64,000 bases of DNA. Source: Psychrobacillus sp. NEAU-3TGS (GTDB lineage: Bacteria; Bacillota; Bacilli; Bacillales_A; Planococcaceae). Of this stretch, positions 9,721 to 18,478 are shown one piece after another. Location of the stretch: the NCBI RefSeq assembly GCF_029955155.1, contig NZ_JAPNOZ010000006.1, positions 1 through 64,000 of the forward strand. The letters run 5' to 3'. A program made the position numbers and the translations under genes. Position 1 is the stretch's first letter; each line of letters begins with the position of its first letter. The notes under the pieces were generated by a model that saw nothing but the letters and a program-made list of their open reading frames with translations, was not told the DNA's origin and ran no database searches.

Positions 9721-11343
9721 TCACTGAGTGGGCATGAATGCAGCTCGCCAACCGTTTTCTGTGTGGATCACCGCAAAACCAATTACTTCGTCGTGCATGT
9801 AAAGAGTACGGTCAGGATGAAGCGTTAATACTACATACCCCTCTTTATCAGAACGTTGTTCAAAATGTAGCGAAGAAAACTCCTTGCGAAAATCTGTTAT
9901 CTTTTGATGCGGAGCCTTCATATATTCTTCTTTTGGAATTTGTTGATACTGATCATCTTTAATATACAGTTCATATTTCGTTTCTTTATCACCTAGTTGA
10001 GCACAGTAATAATATAGCCCAACTATTTCTTCTGGTTTAGCATCTTTTAAAACTGTTTGATCATGAGTCCCTGCGAATAACTTATATAACGCATGAACTC
10101 TTTGAACAAAATTGTCATCCACAGATGTTTCGTTTTTTCCAGATGGCGGATTTTCTATAAATTGTCCTAAGTCTCCATTGATTGCTAAATGAAGTGCATC
10201 ATCGACATCTCCATAATTGAGGCTTTCCCAACTATCAGATTTCCTCCAATTACTTGCTTCAAATTCTTTTACAATTGGAGTAAGAATATAATTGACCGGT
10301 GAATTGCTGGTTTGTGACATCATTGCTTTCCATAACTGACGATATTCTTCCTTCACTTTTCCATCATCACCATAAATAGATTGATCCTGAGTACCTTTTA
10401 CAACTGCATGAAAGATTTCTGTGTAATATGCTTTCATCGTTGATATATTACTATAGTAATCAAAGCTTTCTAATAAACTATTCTCAAACATCAACATAGC
10501 GGCTACCGAATCTTCTAGGGAATAAACAAGCTCTCCTGCATAAGTATATGGTTCCTGCTCAAGCATTTCTAAATATCCTGCAACAGGGGGAGCTAAAAAT
10601 GCTTTATGCGCTAGATAATTGTCATCCCCATTAAAATGGAATTTTCCATTCTCTAAATATAAACCTTCCGCTTCAAGCGAAACAACTTGTTTTTTGGTTA
10701 CATTTTGTTTTTGATTAAAATAAATCTTTAAATCTATAATTTTCGAGTAATAGGAATTAAAAAACTGCGAAGTCTTTGCTTCATCTAATTTTTCCTGCTG
10801 TTTTAATACATCACCAACCATTTCTGAAGGTAGATGAATATTATTAACCGCTTTTTCAAACAACTCCTTGTATCGATCTTTAGAAGTGTAATAATTGGAT
10901 TCATATGTTTGTTTTGAAAAATAATCTATCGATGATGCAAACCCATCTGCTTGCTGAACAAAAGATAGTGTTTTAAAATCCTTAGCTGGTATATCTAGTA
11001 CTTGACGTCTTTTTTCTCTTTCTTTTTCGTATTGATCCTTCAAACTTTTTGCATATTCTATCAAATCATCCGTTCGCTCCAGTTCTTCTTGCTTGTTTTG
11101 ACTATTTTTTATCCCTCCACCTTCCAAATAATCTGCACTTAACACTCCGATGATAAAAACACTAGCGATACTCACAGCCCAAACTGTTACTCGTTGCCAT
11201 TTCGTTCCTTTGTTTTTCTTTTCATTTACTTGCGGTGCTTCCTCTATTTTGTTCAATATGGCATCTACATCCATTTCCGATGGGATTCGCTCATATGAAT
11301 CTTTCAATAAATGCAAACGTTCTTCTAATCGTTTATCGTCCAT
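9721..11343 (-). CDS. Putative transmembrane anti-sigma factor with a large extracytoplasmic domain
   Basis: 540 residues. A charged cytoplasmic N terminus (about 50 residues) is followed by one membrane helix (about 52-71, VWAVSIASVFIIGVL) and about 465 residues outside the membrane. The outer part is helical and charged, rich in Tyr, Lys and Glu, and I recognise no domain in it. Its start overlaps the end of the ECF sigma gene by 11 bases, the usual sigma/anti-sigma arrangement with translational coupling, so the N-terminal segment probably holds the sigma factor. Known anti-sigmas of this kind (RsiW, RsiV, RsiX) are usually shorter. Function is inferred from context. Confidence 0.65.
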   Translation of the reverse strand: MDDKRLEERLHLLKDSYERIPSEMDVDAILNKIEEAPQVNEKKNKGTKWQRVTVWAVSIASVFIIGVLSADYLEGGGIKNSQNKQEELERTDDLIEYAKSLKDQYEKEREKRRQVLDIPAKDFKTLSFVQQADGFASSIDYFSKQTYESNYYTSKDRYKELFEKAVNNIHLPSEMVGDVLKQQEKLDEAKTSQFFNSYYSKIIDLKIYFNQKQNVTKKQVVSLEAEGLYLENGKFHFNGDDNYLAHKAFLAPPVAGYLEMLEQEPYTYAGELVYSLEDSVAAMLMFENSLLESFDYYSNISTMKAYYTEIFHAVVKGTQDQSIYGDDGKVKEEYRQLWKAMMSQTSNSPVNYILTPIVKEFEASNWRKSDSWESLNYGDVDDALHLAINGDLGQFIENPPSGKNETSVDDNFVQRVHALYKLFAGTHDQTVLKDAKPEEIVGLYYYCAQLGDKETKYELYIKDDQYQQIPKEEYMKAPHQKITDFRKEFSSLHFEQRSDKEGYVVLTLHPDRTLYMHDEVIGFAVIHTENGWRAAFMPTQ

Positions 11344-11890
11344 GCTCAGTACCTCCGTTCATTTCTAGTGCAGTTTTCAAATGACCTTTTGCTCGAAGTA
11401 ACCTTATTTTAATCGTGGAAATTGGAACATTTAGTACTTCACTTATTTGTACATAGGATAATTCATGAAAATAGAAAAGGATGATTGGGTGTCGATATTT
11501 CTCATCTAACGATTGAATTGCTTTATGTAATTCTTGATCTTCTTCAAATACTAAAATTCTATCTTCTGCTGATTTTGTGCAATAGGATGTAGTTACATTA
11601 CGCGTCAGTTTTTCTTCTTTCGCCTTTTCTCTTGTTTCCTTACGGTAATAATCCCTTGTTGCGTTTAATGTTATTTTGTATAACCACGTCGTAAAACGTT
11701 CATGCTTAAATTGAGGCAAAAAACGATATAGCTTAACAAATACTTCTTGTGTAACATCTGGTAAATCATTTGCTTTTACTCCGCATTGATAAGCAAACTT
11801 TTCTACCGTTCGATGATGTATTTGAATTAGCTCCGCATATGCTTTTTTATCTCCTTTTTGCGCACGCTCAATCATTCCACTATTATGCAT
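11333..11890 (-). CDS. ECF (group 4) RNA polymerase sigma factor
   Basis: 185 residues with sigma region 2 (about 6-75; DLPDVTQEVFVKLYRFLPQF, FTTWLYKITLNATRDYYRK). Region 4 follows (about 120-175; LDEKYRHPIILFYFHELSY, then PISTIKIRLLRAKGHLK as the recognition helix). Regions 1.1 and 3 are absent, as in ECF factors. GAGGGGGAG lies directly before the ATG. It should direct RNA polymerase to TGAAAC/CGTA-type promoters after signal-driven release from the membrane anti-sigma encoded downstream. A matching promoter lies just upstream. I cannot assign it to SigW, SigV, SigX or SigM by eye. Confidence 0.88.
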   Translation of the reverse strand: MHNSGMIERAQKGDKKAYAELIQIHHRTVEKFAYQCGVKANDLPDVTQEVFVKLYRFLPQFKHERFTTWLYKITLNATRDYYRKETREKAKEEKLTRNVTTSYCTKSAEDRILVFEEDQELHKAIQSLDEKYRHPIILFYFHELSYVQISEVLNVPISTIKIRLLRAKGHLKTALEMNGGTEHGR

Positions 11891-11922
11891 TGCTCCCCCT
11901 CACTCTCTCTTGTTGTATAGGT

Positions 11923-11951
11923 GATACGAAAGATAATTCTAGAATGTTTCA
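11923..11951 (-). promoter_or_regulatory. ECF-type autoregulatory promoter
   Basis: On the minus strand TGAAAC (11946-11951) is separated by 17 bases from CGTATC (11923-11928), 33 bases before the sigma gene ATG. TGAAAC-N16/17-CGTA is the general form of Bacillus ECF promoters, and autoregulation is typical of them. Confidence 0.7.
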
Positions 11952-12020
11952 AAATAAGTCTACATTTTCTCTTTAACCTCGTGTACAATAAGACCGTTCT
12001 ACCTGAAGGAGGAGTTATTT

Positions 12021-13358
12021 TTGGCAAAAAGAGATCGTTTCGGATCGAAAATTGGATTTATACTAGCTGCGGCCGGAAGTGCAATCGGCTTAGGGGCTAT
12101 TTGGAAGTTTCCGTATATGGCAGGAACTAATGGTGGTAGTGTCTTTCTTATACTTTTCATTATTAGTACACTTTTAATTGGTCTTCCTATTTTACTTGCA
12201 GAATTTGTAATCGGAAGACGTGGACAAGCAGACCCTGTCACTTCTTTCAAAAAACAAGCTCCAGGAAAACCATGGTATCTGTTAGGTTGGTCCGGATTAA
12301 TATTTTCATCTATTATTTTATCCTTTTATAGCGTTGTAGGCGGATGGATCTTAAGTTATTTAGTCCGAGCTATATTTTTTAAACTGAAAGGTGGAAGCGA
12401 AAATTACTTCGGTGAGTTATTTGGTTCTATTATCCAAAATCCTTGGGAAGTAATCATTGCACAAGGAGCATTTATGCTTTTAACCATCTGGATTGTGCAA
12501 GGCGGTATCAAAGGCGGTATTGAACGTGCTAGTAAGTGGATGATGCCTCTTTTATTTGTCTTCTTTATCGCACTTGTCATACGATCATTAACACTTGATG
12601 GCGCAATGGAAGGGATTAAATTTTTGTTTGTCCCAGATTGGTCTTATTTTAACGGAAAAACAATTCTGCTGGCACTGGGACAAGCTTTCTTCTCTCTAAG
12701 CGTTGGAGTAGCCGTGATGATTACATATGCTTCTTATTTATCAAAAGAAGAAAAACTAGGAAGTTCTGCGTTAAATGTATCCCTGATGAATATCGGAGTT
12801 TCCATATTAGCTGGACTTGTTATATTCCCTGCTGTTTTCGCACTAGGGTACACTCCCGATCAAGGACCTGGTTTGGCATTCATTATCTTACCTGCAGTAT
12901 TTGAACAAATACCTTTCGGTGCATTTTTTATGATTATTTTCTTTATCTTACTGCTTTTCGCTACTCTGACATCGTCTATCTCGATGTTGGAAATATCTGT
13001 ATCTATTGGAATTCGTTCTAATTATGACCGCCGTAGAAAAGCCTCTTGGATTTACGGCATAATTATCTTCTTAGTAGGAATTCCAAGCGCATTATCTTTT
13101 GGAGTACTTTCTGATCTACATATTATTGGAATGACTGTTTTTGACTTTGCAGATTTTATCACCAGCAGTTTTGGATTACCTTTAGGTGCATTTTTCATAT
13201 CCTTATTTGCTGGTTATCAATTAACGAAGGAAGAACTTTCCAATGAGTTAAAGTTAGGACATTCCTTGTTTAGTACATGGTATTTTATCGTTCGTTTTGC
13301 TGCTCCTATCGCAATCATTATTATTTTTGTGCAAGGAATCATTAAATTGTTTTTGTAA
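12021..13358 (+). CDS. Sodium-dependent NSS/SNF-family transporter
   Basis: 445-residue membrane protein with about 11 helices, the length of bacterial neurotransmitter:sodium symporter homologues (LeuT, MhsT, B. subtilis YhdH/YocR). The TM1 signature SAIGLGAIWKFPYMAGTNGG (residues 17-36) carries the unwound sodium/substrate site. Such carriers import amino acids with Na+; the amino acid is not predictable here. The start is TTG at 12021 with a strong AAGGAGGAG 6 bases upstream; no ATG fits. It is a single gene followed by a hairpin. Confidence 0.88.
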   Translation: MAKRDRFGSKIGFILAAAGSAIGLGAIWKFPYMAGTNGGSVFLILFIISTLLIGLPILLAEFVIGRRGQADPVTSFKKQAPGKPWYLLGWSGLIFSSIILSFYSVVGGWILSYLVRAIFFKLKGGSENYFGELFGSIIQNPWEVIIAQGAFMLLTIWIVQGGIKGGIERASKWMMPLLFVFFIALVIRSLTLDGAMEGIKFLFVPDWSYFNGKTILLALGQAFFSLSVGVAVMITYASYLSKEEKLGSSALNVSLMNIGVSILAGLVIFPAVFALGYTPDQGPGLAFIILPAVFEQIPFGAFFMIIFFILLLFATLTSSISMLEISVSIGIRSNYDRRRKASWIYGIIIFLVGIPSALSFGVLSDLHIIGMTVFDFADFITSSFGLPLGAFFISLFAGYQLTKEELSNELKLGHSLFSTWYFIVRFAAPIAIIIIFVQGIIKLFL

Positions 13359-13371
13359 TAAAGTGAAACTA

Positions 13372-13406
13372 CAATAAGTGGGGGGGTCTTCATCCCCCAC
13401 TTATTG
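13372..13406 (+). terminator. Hairpin after the NSS transporter
   Basis: Stem CAATAAGTGGGGG/CCCCCACTTATTG, 14 bases past the stop. It is strong, but there is little T tract. Confidence 0.6.
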
Positions 13407-13640
13407 TTAGTTATGTCCCACACGATGTGGGTCACACAGACGTTGCAAACGCTCTTTTATTTTGCGACGAGCTTTGCACAGGAGCAACACGATGTTGCGT
13501 ACTTAGTCTGGGATCATTTCATCGGGCTCATGCCAGCAGTTGATCTCCCACTTATCTTTTCGTTTTTCTTCAATTTTGAAGCGGGAGTCTTACTGCCCGT
13601 TATACGGGATAAAAGTACTTTTTCTGTCAATACTTCAAAG
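13407..13640. repeat. Interspersed repeat family C, copy 1
   Basis: This non-coding stretch holds the core GCGACGAGCTT-TGCACAGG-AGCAA (from about 13474), which recurs with three changes near 60261 (TGCGACGAGCTTCGCGCAGG, then AGCAA). An 81-codon ORF here has no ribosome-binding site and no recognisable protein features, so I treat the stretch as repeat-derived spacer. Confidence 0.5.
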
Positions 13641-13706
13641 CTGTTCTAAAAAGAATTGTGCTATAATATAGTAACAATTAAGACTTTTAAAGAGGTGGAT
13701 GAATTT

Positions 13707-13919
13707 ATGAAAAAAGAATTGCATGAACAATTACGACAACTAAGAGAAGAGCGTAATATTTCTTTAGAAACACTTGCTTTAAAAACAAGAATTGGTACAG
13801 GAAAACTAGAGGCATATGAATCAGGCAACGAAACACCATCTGTCCAAACCATCTTAAAATTATCGAACGCATTGGAAGTACCAGCATCCAATTTATTAGA
13901 TGGCTTACAAGATGCATAA
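13707..13919 (+). CDS. Small XRE-family helix-turn-helix regulator
   Basis: 70 residues, almost entirely one Cro/C1-type HTH (LHEQLRQLREERNISLETLA, then GTGKLEAYESGNETPSVQTI, LKLSNALEVP). The start at 13707 is preferred over an upstream in-frame ATG because AGAGGTGG precedes it and the HTH begins at once. It has no sensor domain, so it probably acts as a simple DNA-binding repressor. Targets are unknown. The gene stands alone, convergent with yugE across a shared terminator. Confidence 0.85.
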   Translation: MKKELHEQLRQLREERNISLETLALKTRIGTGKLEAYESGNETPSVQTILKLSNALEVPASNLLDGLQDA

Positions 13920-13922
13920 AAC

Positions 13923-13964
13923 AAAAAAAGCTTTCGGGATATACTGAAACCGAAAGCTTTTTTT
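13923..13964. terminator. Bidirectional terminator between XRE gene and yugE
   Basis: Stem AAAAAAGCTTTCGG/CCGAAAGCTTTTTT with a 12-base loop, flanked by A and T runs. Confidence 0.85.
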
Positions 13965-13965
13965 A

Positions 13966-14226
13966 TTAAATAATACATTTCATTTCATATTTTAAGGCAA
14001 TCAACTTATATGAAATTTCCACACATTTTTCAAGTGGTATCCACTGCTCGAACGAATGCTCATAAATTTCCTGAATCCGTTTCGCCAGTTCAGAAGGATG
14101 ATCAATGTTCTGTAAATCTGCTACAACATCTGCTGTTTCTGTTTCGTAACCATCTACTCCTAAATTGAATGGATCCCACTCTTGTAGAGTCCAAATTGCT
14201 TTTCTATTCATTTCAATTGTATCCAT
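13966..14226 (-). CDS. yugE: YugE-like DUF1871 protein
   Basis: 86 residues with the DUF1871 hallmarks LQEWDPFNLGVDGYETE, IQEIYEHSFEQ and IPLEKCVEIS. The length equals B. subtilis YugE, which also sits beside patB. It is cytosolic, helical and of unknown function. It is divergent from patB with a 75-base gap. Confidence 0.8.
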   Translation of the reverse strand: MDTIEMNRKAIWTLQEWDPFNLGVDGYETETADVVADLQNIDHPSELAKRIQEIYEHSFEQWIPLEKCVEISYKLIALKYEMKCII

Positions 14227-14301
14227 TTAGTTTCACCTTACTAGTTTTATTAGTTAGGGATATAATAACATAATAATCTTAAATTGAAAGGAGAAATTAT
14301 T

Positions 14302-15467
14302 TTGTCTAATTTTTCTACTATTTATAATCGAAGAAATACCTTCTCTGTTAAATGGGACATGCTTGATCAAATTTATTCTTTGGAGGATACATCAGACGTG
14401 CTCTCTATGTGGATTGCAGATATGGATTTTGCTATTGCACCGGTTATTACAGATGCCATTCATAAACGAATGGAACATCCAATTTTTGGTTACGCCATTA
14501 CACCAGAAGAAGCTAAAACAGCTTTGTCTAGTTGGGCATTAAACAAGCACCAATTAGCGATTGATAACGAATGGATTTTATTTCGCCAAGGTGTTATTCC
14601 GGCCATGGCAGAAGCAATCGAGTTATTTACAGAACTAGGTGATAAAGTACTAATACACACACCTGTTTATCCCCCATTCACAAGTATTCCTAAAAATTTA
14701 GGACGAGAAGTCATCACTTGCCGTTTGACAGAAAAAGATAACGGATATGAAGTGGATTTGAACTTTTTGAAGAGTGCTTACAAAAAGGGATAAAAGTATT
14801 TGTATTATGCAATCCGCATAATCCAGGTGGAAAGGTATGGAGCAAAGAAGACCTTCGACAAATGGCAGCACTATGTAAACAATATAATGTACTAATTCTC
14901 TCGGATGAAATCCATGCAGACCTTACATATAAACCTTTTCAACATACTCCTTTGCTAAATGCAGCAGAAGATATTTCGAATATTATTACATTCTTTGCAC
15001 CTACTAAGACATTTAATATCGCAGGAATTCAAGCAGCGGCTACTATTGTACCGGATGAAGAAAAACGAAAAACATTGGAGCATTTTGCTATGACTCGTGG
15101 AGTAATGGGGCTAAATATTTTTGCGTTAACGGCATTGCAAACAGCTTATGAAGAAGGTGGACCATGGCTAGAGGAATTAATGAAAGTTCTCTCCGTTAAT
15201 ATGGACTACGCTGTAGAGCATTTATCCAAAATTGAAGGAATAACAGTAGCGAAACCAGAAGGAACGTATTTGTTATGGATCAACTACCGAGGTACTGGAC
15301 TTTCTGAACAAGATATAATGGAACGGCTGTTAATGAAAGGAAGACTAGCGCTAGAGCCAGGGACTAAGTATGGAGAAGCTGGTGATGGTTTTTTACGGAT
15401 GAACTGTGCTTGCCCGTTCGAAACGATTCAAGATGGTGTTGCCCGATTTACTAGAGCACTGGAATAA
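14302..15467 (+). pseudogene. patB: PatB/MalY-type aminotransferase (cystathionine beta-lyase), frameshifted
   Basis: PLP fold-type I enzyme, about 388 residues when restored, like B. subtilis PatB, which cleaves cystathionine/cysteine C-S bonds. The first ORF (to 14793) carries the N-terminal domain (MWIADMDFAIAP). The second (14862-15467) holds SDEIHADL and the PLP lysine motif APTKTFNIAG. Reading the third frame from about 14769 gives EECLQKGIKVFVLCNPHNPG, so one T is missing from TTTTT at 14764-14768. The start is TTG at 14302 with AAAGGAG 8 bases before; a TTG at 14284 has no such site. It could be an assembly error or a true lesion. Confidence 0.85.
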
Positions 15468-15498
15468 TCATCTATTAGAAGCTTTTACTTGCTCAGTA

Positions 15499-15957
15499 TA
15501 GGAAAAAACTGCGCGGTGAGTCTTTATTAGGTATCCGCCGTGATTTTCGCTACAGGGTGGACGCTTTCCGCGGGCACGGCTTCAATCTCCTCGTCGCTCA
15601 CGCTCCTGCGGGGCTTTCAGCTCGTGCTGTTCCCGCTGGAGTCGCCACCCTTTCGCTACAATCCAGTAGAGTTTGCTAATTACTAAGACATAATGCACTA
15701 AATCTAGTACTACATTGTTTTTTCTATAGGGAAAACCTATGGTTAATTGAATAAGACATACTTTATAGTGATTATTAGTAGGTTCTATTGATTGGAGTGC
15801 AAGGCGGCGACTCCTGTGGGATTAGCGAGACAGGTGAGACCCCGCACGTAGCGTTAGCGGAGGAGGAGGCTCACCGCTCGCCCCACGGAAAGCGTCCGCC
15901 TGGAGCGGAAATCATGGCGAACATCTTAAGATCTTTACCGCGCAGTTTCCCTAAACA
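15499..15957. repeat. Interspersed palindromic repeat family A, two copies in inverted orientation
   Basis: Non-coding spacer of 526 bases. Two GC-rich arms (about 15536-15665 and 15787-15920) are reverse complements of one element. Shared blocks include GGCGACTCC, AGCGAGACAGGTGAGACC (partly changed in arm 1), CGGAAAGCGTCC and GAAAATCA/GGAAATCA. Both flanks also share GGAAA-ACTGCGCGGT, extending each arm to about 165 bases around a 120-base AT-rich centre. Another copy lies at 31612-31735. Short ORFs inside are not credible genes. Confidence 0.75.
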
Positions 15958-15980
15958 ATTAGCATACCACTTGAACACGA

Positions 15981-16013
15981 AAAAGCAGTCATCTCATTGA
16001 GATGACTGCTTTT
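15981..16013. terminator. Terminator overlapping the 3' end of the 74-residue membrane protein gene
   Basis: Stem AAAAGCAGTCATCTC/GAGATGACTGCTTTT with a 3-base loop. The TGA stop (15994-15996) is inside the stem, so the last codons help form the terminator. Confidence 0.85.
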
Positions 16014-16218
16014 CTAATTCTTCTTTTCTCATTTGCATGATTTTTTCTTCTAATACTTTTGCTTTTTCGGCGTCTCTTGCTGATTTCTTTTTGAACCATC
16101 TGAAAACAAATATACAAATTACCAATAATACAAGAAATTCGATGACTACTGGAATATATTCCGTTTTATCTTCTGGAAAGTACAAATAAAGGAACGCTGG
16201 CTGTAAAAAAGTAAACAT
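15994..16218 (-). CDS. Small single-span membrane protein
   Basis: 74 residues: a short outer or loop part, one membrane helix (about 25-43, VVIEFLVLLVICIFVFRWF) and a charged, coiled-coil-like tail (AEKAKVLEEKIMQMRKEELE). I do not recognise a family. It lies 16 bases downstream of the cyclophilin gene on the same strand, so probably in its transcript. No function is assigned. Confidence 0.6.
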   Translation of the reverse strand: MFTFLQPAFLYLYFPEDKTEYIPVVIEFLVLLVICIFVFRWFKKKSARDAEKAKVLEEKIMQMRKEELEKQSSQ

Positions 16219-16234
16219 ATCTACACTTCCTTAC

Positions 16235-16972
16235 TTATTTTTCAATAATCTCGATGGATTCAATTGTTATATCTTTTACCGGCTTGTCTTGTGCACCAGT
16301 TTCTACCGCAGCTATTTGGTCAACAACATCCATTCCTTCTATTACTTGTCCAAAAACAGTATGCTTTTGATCCAAATGTGGCGTTCCACCGTTCTTCGCA
16401 TATGCTTCCGCAATTTCTTTTGGCCATCCACCTTCTGTTAATTGCTCTACAGTTGCTGGTGGTTGAGTTGCTTGAACGATAAAGAACTGACTACCATTCG
16501 TATTCGCGCCAGCATTTGCCATAGATAAAGCGCCTCTTATGTTAAATAGGTTCATCGAGAATTCATCCTCAAATTCTTCTCCGTAAATACTTTCGCCACC
16601 CATTCCAGTTCCAGTCGGGTCGCCACCTTGAATCATGAAATCTTGAATAACACGGTGGAAAATGATGCCATCATAATAGCCGTTCTCCGCATGCGTTAAA
16701 AAGTTTTCGACCGTTTTTGGTGCATATTCTGGAAATAGTTTGATTTTCAAATCTCCCATAGAAGTATGCATAATAACTAATGCTTCATTAGAAGCAACTT
16801 CTGCATTCAGTTGTGGATACATGGTTATCTCTCCTTTTTGTTGGGTATCAGTATTTACAGCTGTTTCTTTTTCAGGAACTTTTTCTTCTTTCGGTGCTTC
16901 TTTAGCCGTTGTTCCACATGCACTTAAGATAAGCGCGGTACTTATAATTAAGAATAAAGTTATTTTTTTCAC
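16235..16972 (-). CDS. Peptidyl-prolyl cis-trans isomerase, cyclophilin-type lipoprotein
   Basis: About 245 residues with a lipoprotein signal ([18 protein letters not shown]) ending in the lipobox LSAC. A Glu/Lys-rich linker follows, then a cyclophilin domain (about 70-245) with [19 protein letters not shown] and [14 protein letters not shown]. It should be anchored outside the membrane and catalyse proline isomerisation during folding of exported proteins. The start GTG at 16972 is preferred over ATG 17002 because GGGGTGA lies 9 bases before it and the signal peptide then has normal length. It is divergent from the YuxJ-like gene. Confidence 0.87.
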   Translation of the reverse strand: MKKITLFLIISTALILSACGTTAKEAPKEEKVPEKETAVNTDTQQKGEITMYPQLNAEVASNEALVIMHTSMGDLKIKLFPEYAPKTVENFLTHAENGYYDGIIFHRVIQDFMIQGGDPTGTGMGGESIYGEEFEDEFSMNLFNIRGALSMANAGANTNGSQFFIVQATQPPATVEQLTEGGWPKEIAEAYAKNGGTPHLDQKHTVFGQVIEGMDVVDQIAAVETGAQDKPVKDITIESIEIIEK

Positions 16973-17114
16973 GAATTTATTCACCCCAAAATAGTTTACC
17001 ATATTCGTATCTCAATTTCAGTGACAAAGTATCTAACTTTCTTAGTCACTCGAAATGTTCTATACTAGTATGTGACTATTAAGTACGCAACAAAAAAAGA
17101 AAGAAGGGATTACG

Positions 17115-18350
17115 GTGAGCGTACAAAAGAGAAATTTTACGATCATGTGGTTTTCTAACTTTCTCGTCTCGGGCACAATGACGATGATCATGCCCTTTTT
17201 GTCATTATATATTAACAGTATGGGTGACTTTTCTGAAAGCTACGTTCAAAAATGGGCTGGGTTAGTATTTGGAGTTACGTTTGTGACCGCCTTTTTAATG
17301 TCTCCAGTTTGGGGAAGAATTGCGGACAAATATGGGTACAAACCTATACTGATTATTAATGGTTTTGGCATTGCAACAAGTGTTTTATTAATGGGCTTCG
17401 TTCATTCTGTAGAAGCATTTTTTATCCTTCGTTTATTTATGGGGATTGTTACTGGATTTATCCCTACTTCACTAGCTTTCATAAGCGCACAAACACCAAG
17501 AAATATAGCTGGAAAAACGATGGGGACACTACAAATAGGAAGTGTATCCGGTACACTATTTGGCCCGGTAATGGGTGGCTTCTTAGCAGATACTTTCGGT
17601 TTTCAGTATACCTTTATTATTACCTCTTCCGCTGTTTCACTCGCTGCATTACTCGTTATTTTCGGTATACGAGAAATAAAAAAAGAGAAGAAGATTAGCG
17701 ACCATGAATTTTCCAGAAAAACAGTTATTTCGGGTATTTTTCACCATCGACTTATTTTAAATGTATTAATAATAACGTCGATTGTTCAAATCGGTTTATT
17801 TAGTATTCAGCCTCTTCTCTCTTTGTATGTTTCGCATTTAACTAATTCAACCGAAGTAGCCTTACTCGCAGGTATTACCTTTAGTGCAACAGGGGTCGGC
17901 AGTTTACTTTTTGCTAGAACCTGGGGGAAACTTGGAGATACAATGGGATACGAAAAAATATTATCCGCTTTACTAATCATCGCGTTTATATTTATCATTC
18001 CACAAGCTTTCGTTACTGATTTATGGCAATTGATCGTCCTACGATTCTTATTTGGAATTGCATCTGGTGGACTCATACCAATAACGACAGCATTGATTCG
18101 AAGAGAAGCACCGATCGAAGTACAAGGGGAATTAATGGGTTATAACACAAGCTTCCGTTTTTTAGGAAATATTATTGGACCTATGTTTGGTGGTTTTATA
18201 AGCGGATATATTGGCATCTCTTCTGTATTTTTTGTAACTGGCAGCTTATTTTTAATCGCCTTTTTCATTATTTATTTTGCACGAAAGAAACCAGTGCAAG
18301 ATTTTGAAGATGTATTGTTAGAAGAAGAACTTCATGCAAAAACAACTTAA
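17115..18350 (+). CDS. yuxJ: YuxJ-like major facilitator superfamily transporter
   Basis: 411 residues with about 12 membrane helices in two halves. The MFS loop motif after TM2 reads GRIADKYGYKP (near 71). The second half repeats it weakly (WGKLGDTMGYEK). It is a drug:H+ antiporter-like family; its substrate is unknown. The start is GTG at 17115 with GAAGGG upstream. It lies beside pbpD, as in B. subtilis, which supports the YuxJ assignment. Confidence 0.82.
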   Translation: MSVQKRNFTIMWFSNFLVSGTMTMIMPFLSLYINSMGDFSESYVQKWAGLVFGVTFVTAFLMSPVWGRIADKYGYKPILIINGFGIATSVLLMGFVHSVEAFFILRLFMGIVTGFIPTSLAFISAQTPRNIAGKTMGTLQIGSVSGTLFGPVMGGFLADTFGFQYTFIITSSAVSLAALLVIFGIREIKKEKKISDHEFSRKTVISGIFHHRLILNVLIITSIVQIGLFSIQPLLSLYVSHLTNSTEVALLAGITFSATGVGSLLFARTWGKLGDTMGYEKILSALLIIAFIFIIPQAFVTDLWQLIVLRFLFGIASGGLIPITTALIRREAPIEVQGELMGYNTSFRFLGNIIGPMFGGFISGYIGISSVFFVTGSLFLIAFFIIYFARKKPVQDFEDVLLEEELHAKTT

Positions 18351-18354
18351 AACT

Positions 18355-18381
18355 AGCACACTTTCCACTAGAAAGTGTGCT
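18355..18381 (+). terminator. Terminator of the yuxJ-like gene
   Basis: Stem AGCACACTTTC/GAAAGTGTGCT followed by a T-rich tract, 4 bases after the stop. Confidence 0.8.
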
Positions 18382-18478
18382 ATTCTTTTAACAAGGAGTT
18401 GTCATGGATTATGATAATCTGGACTCAATTCCAATAAGATGTAATCGATCTTTATAATGATGAAATGGAGTACAACAA

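Noticed and set aside
13404-13649. 81-codon ORF downstream of the NSS transporter
   Set aside because: No ribosome-binding site, odd composition, and it overlaps a hairpin and a repeat core found elsewhere; treated as repeat-derived.
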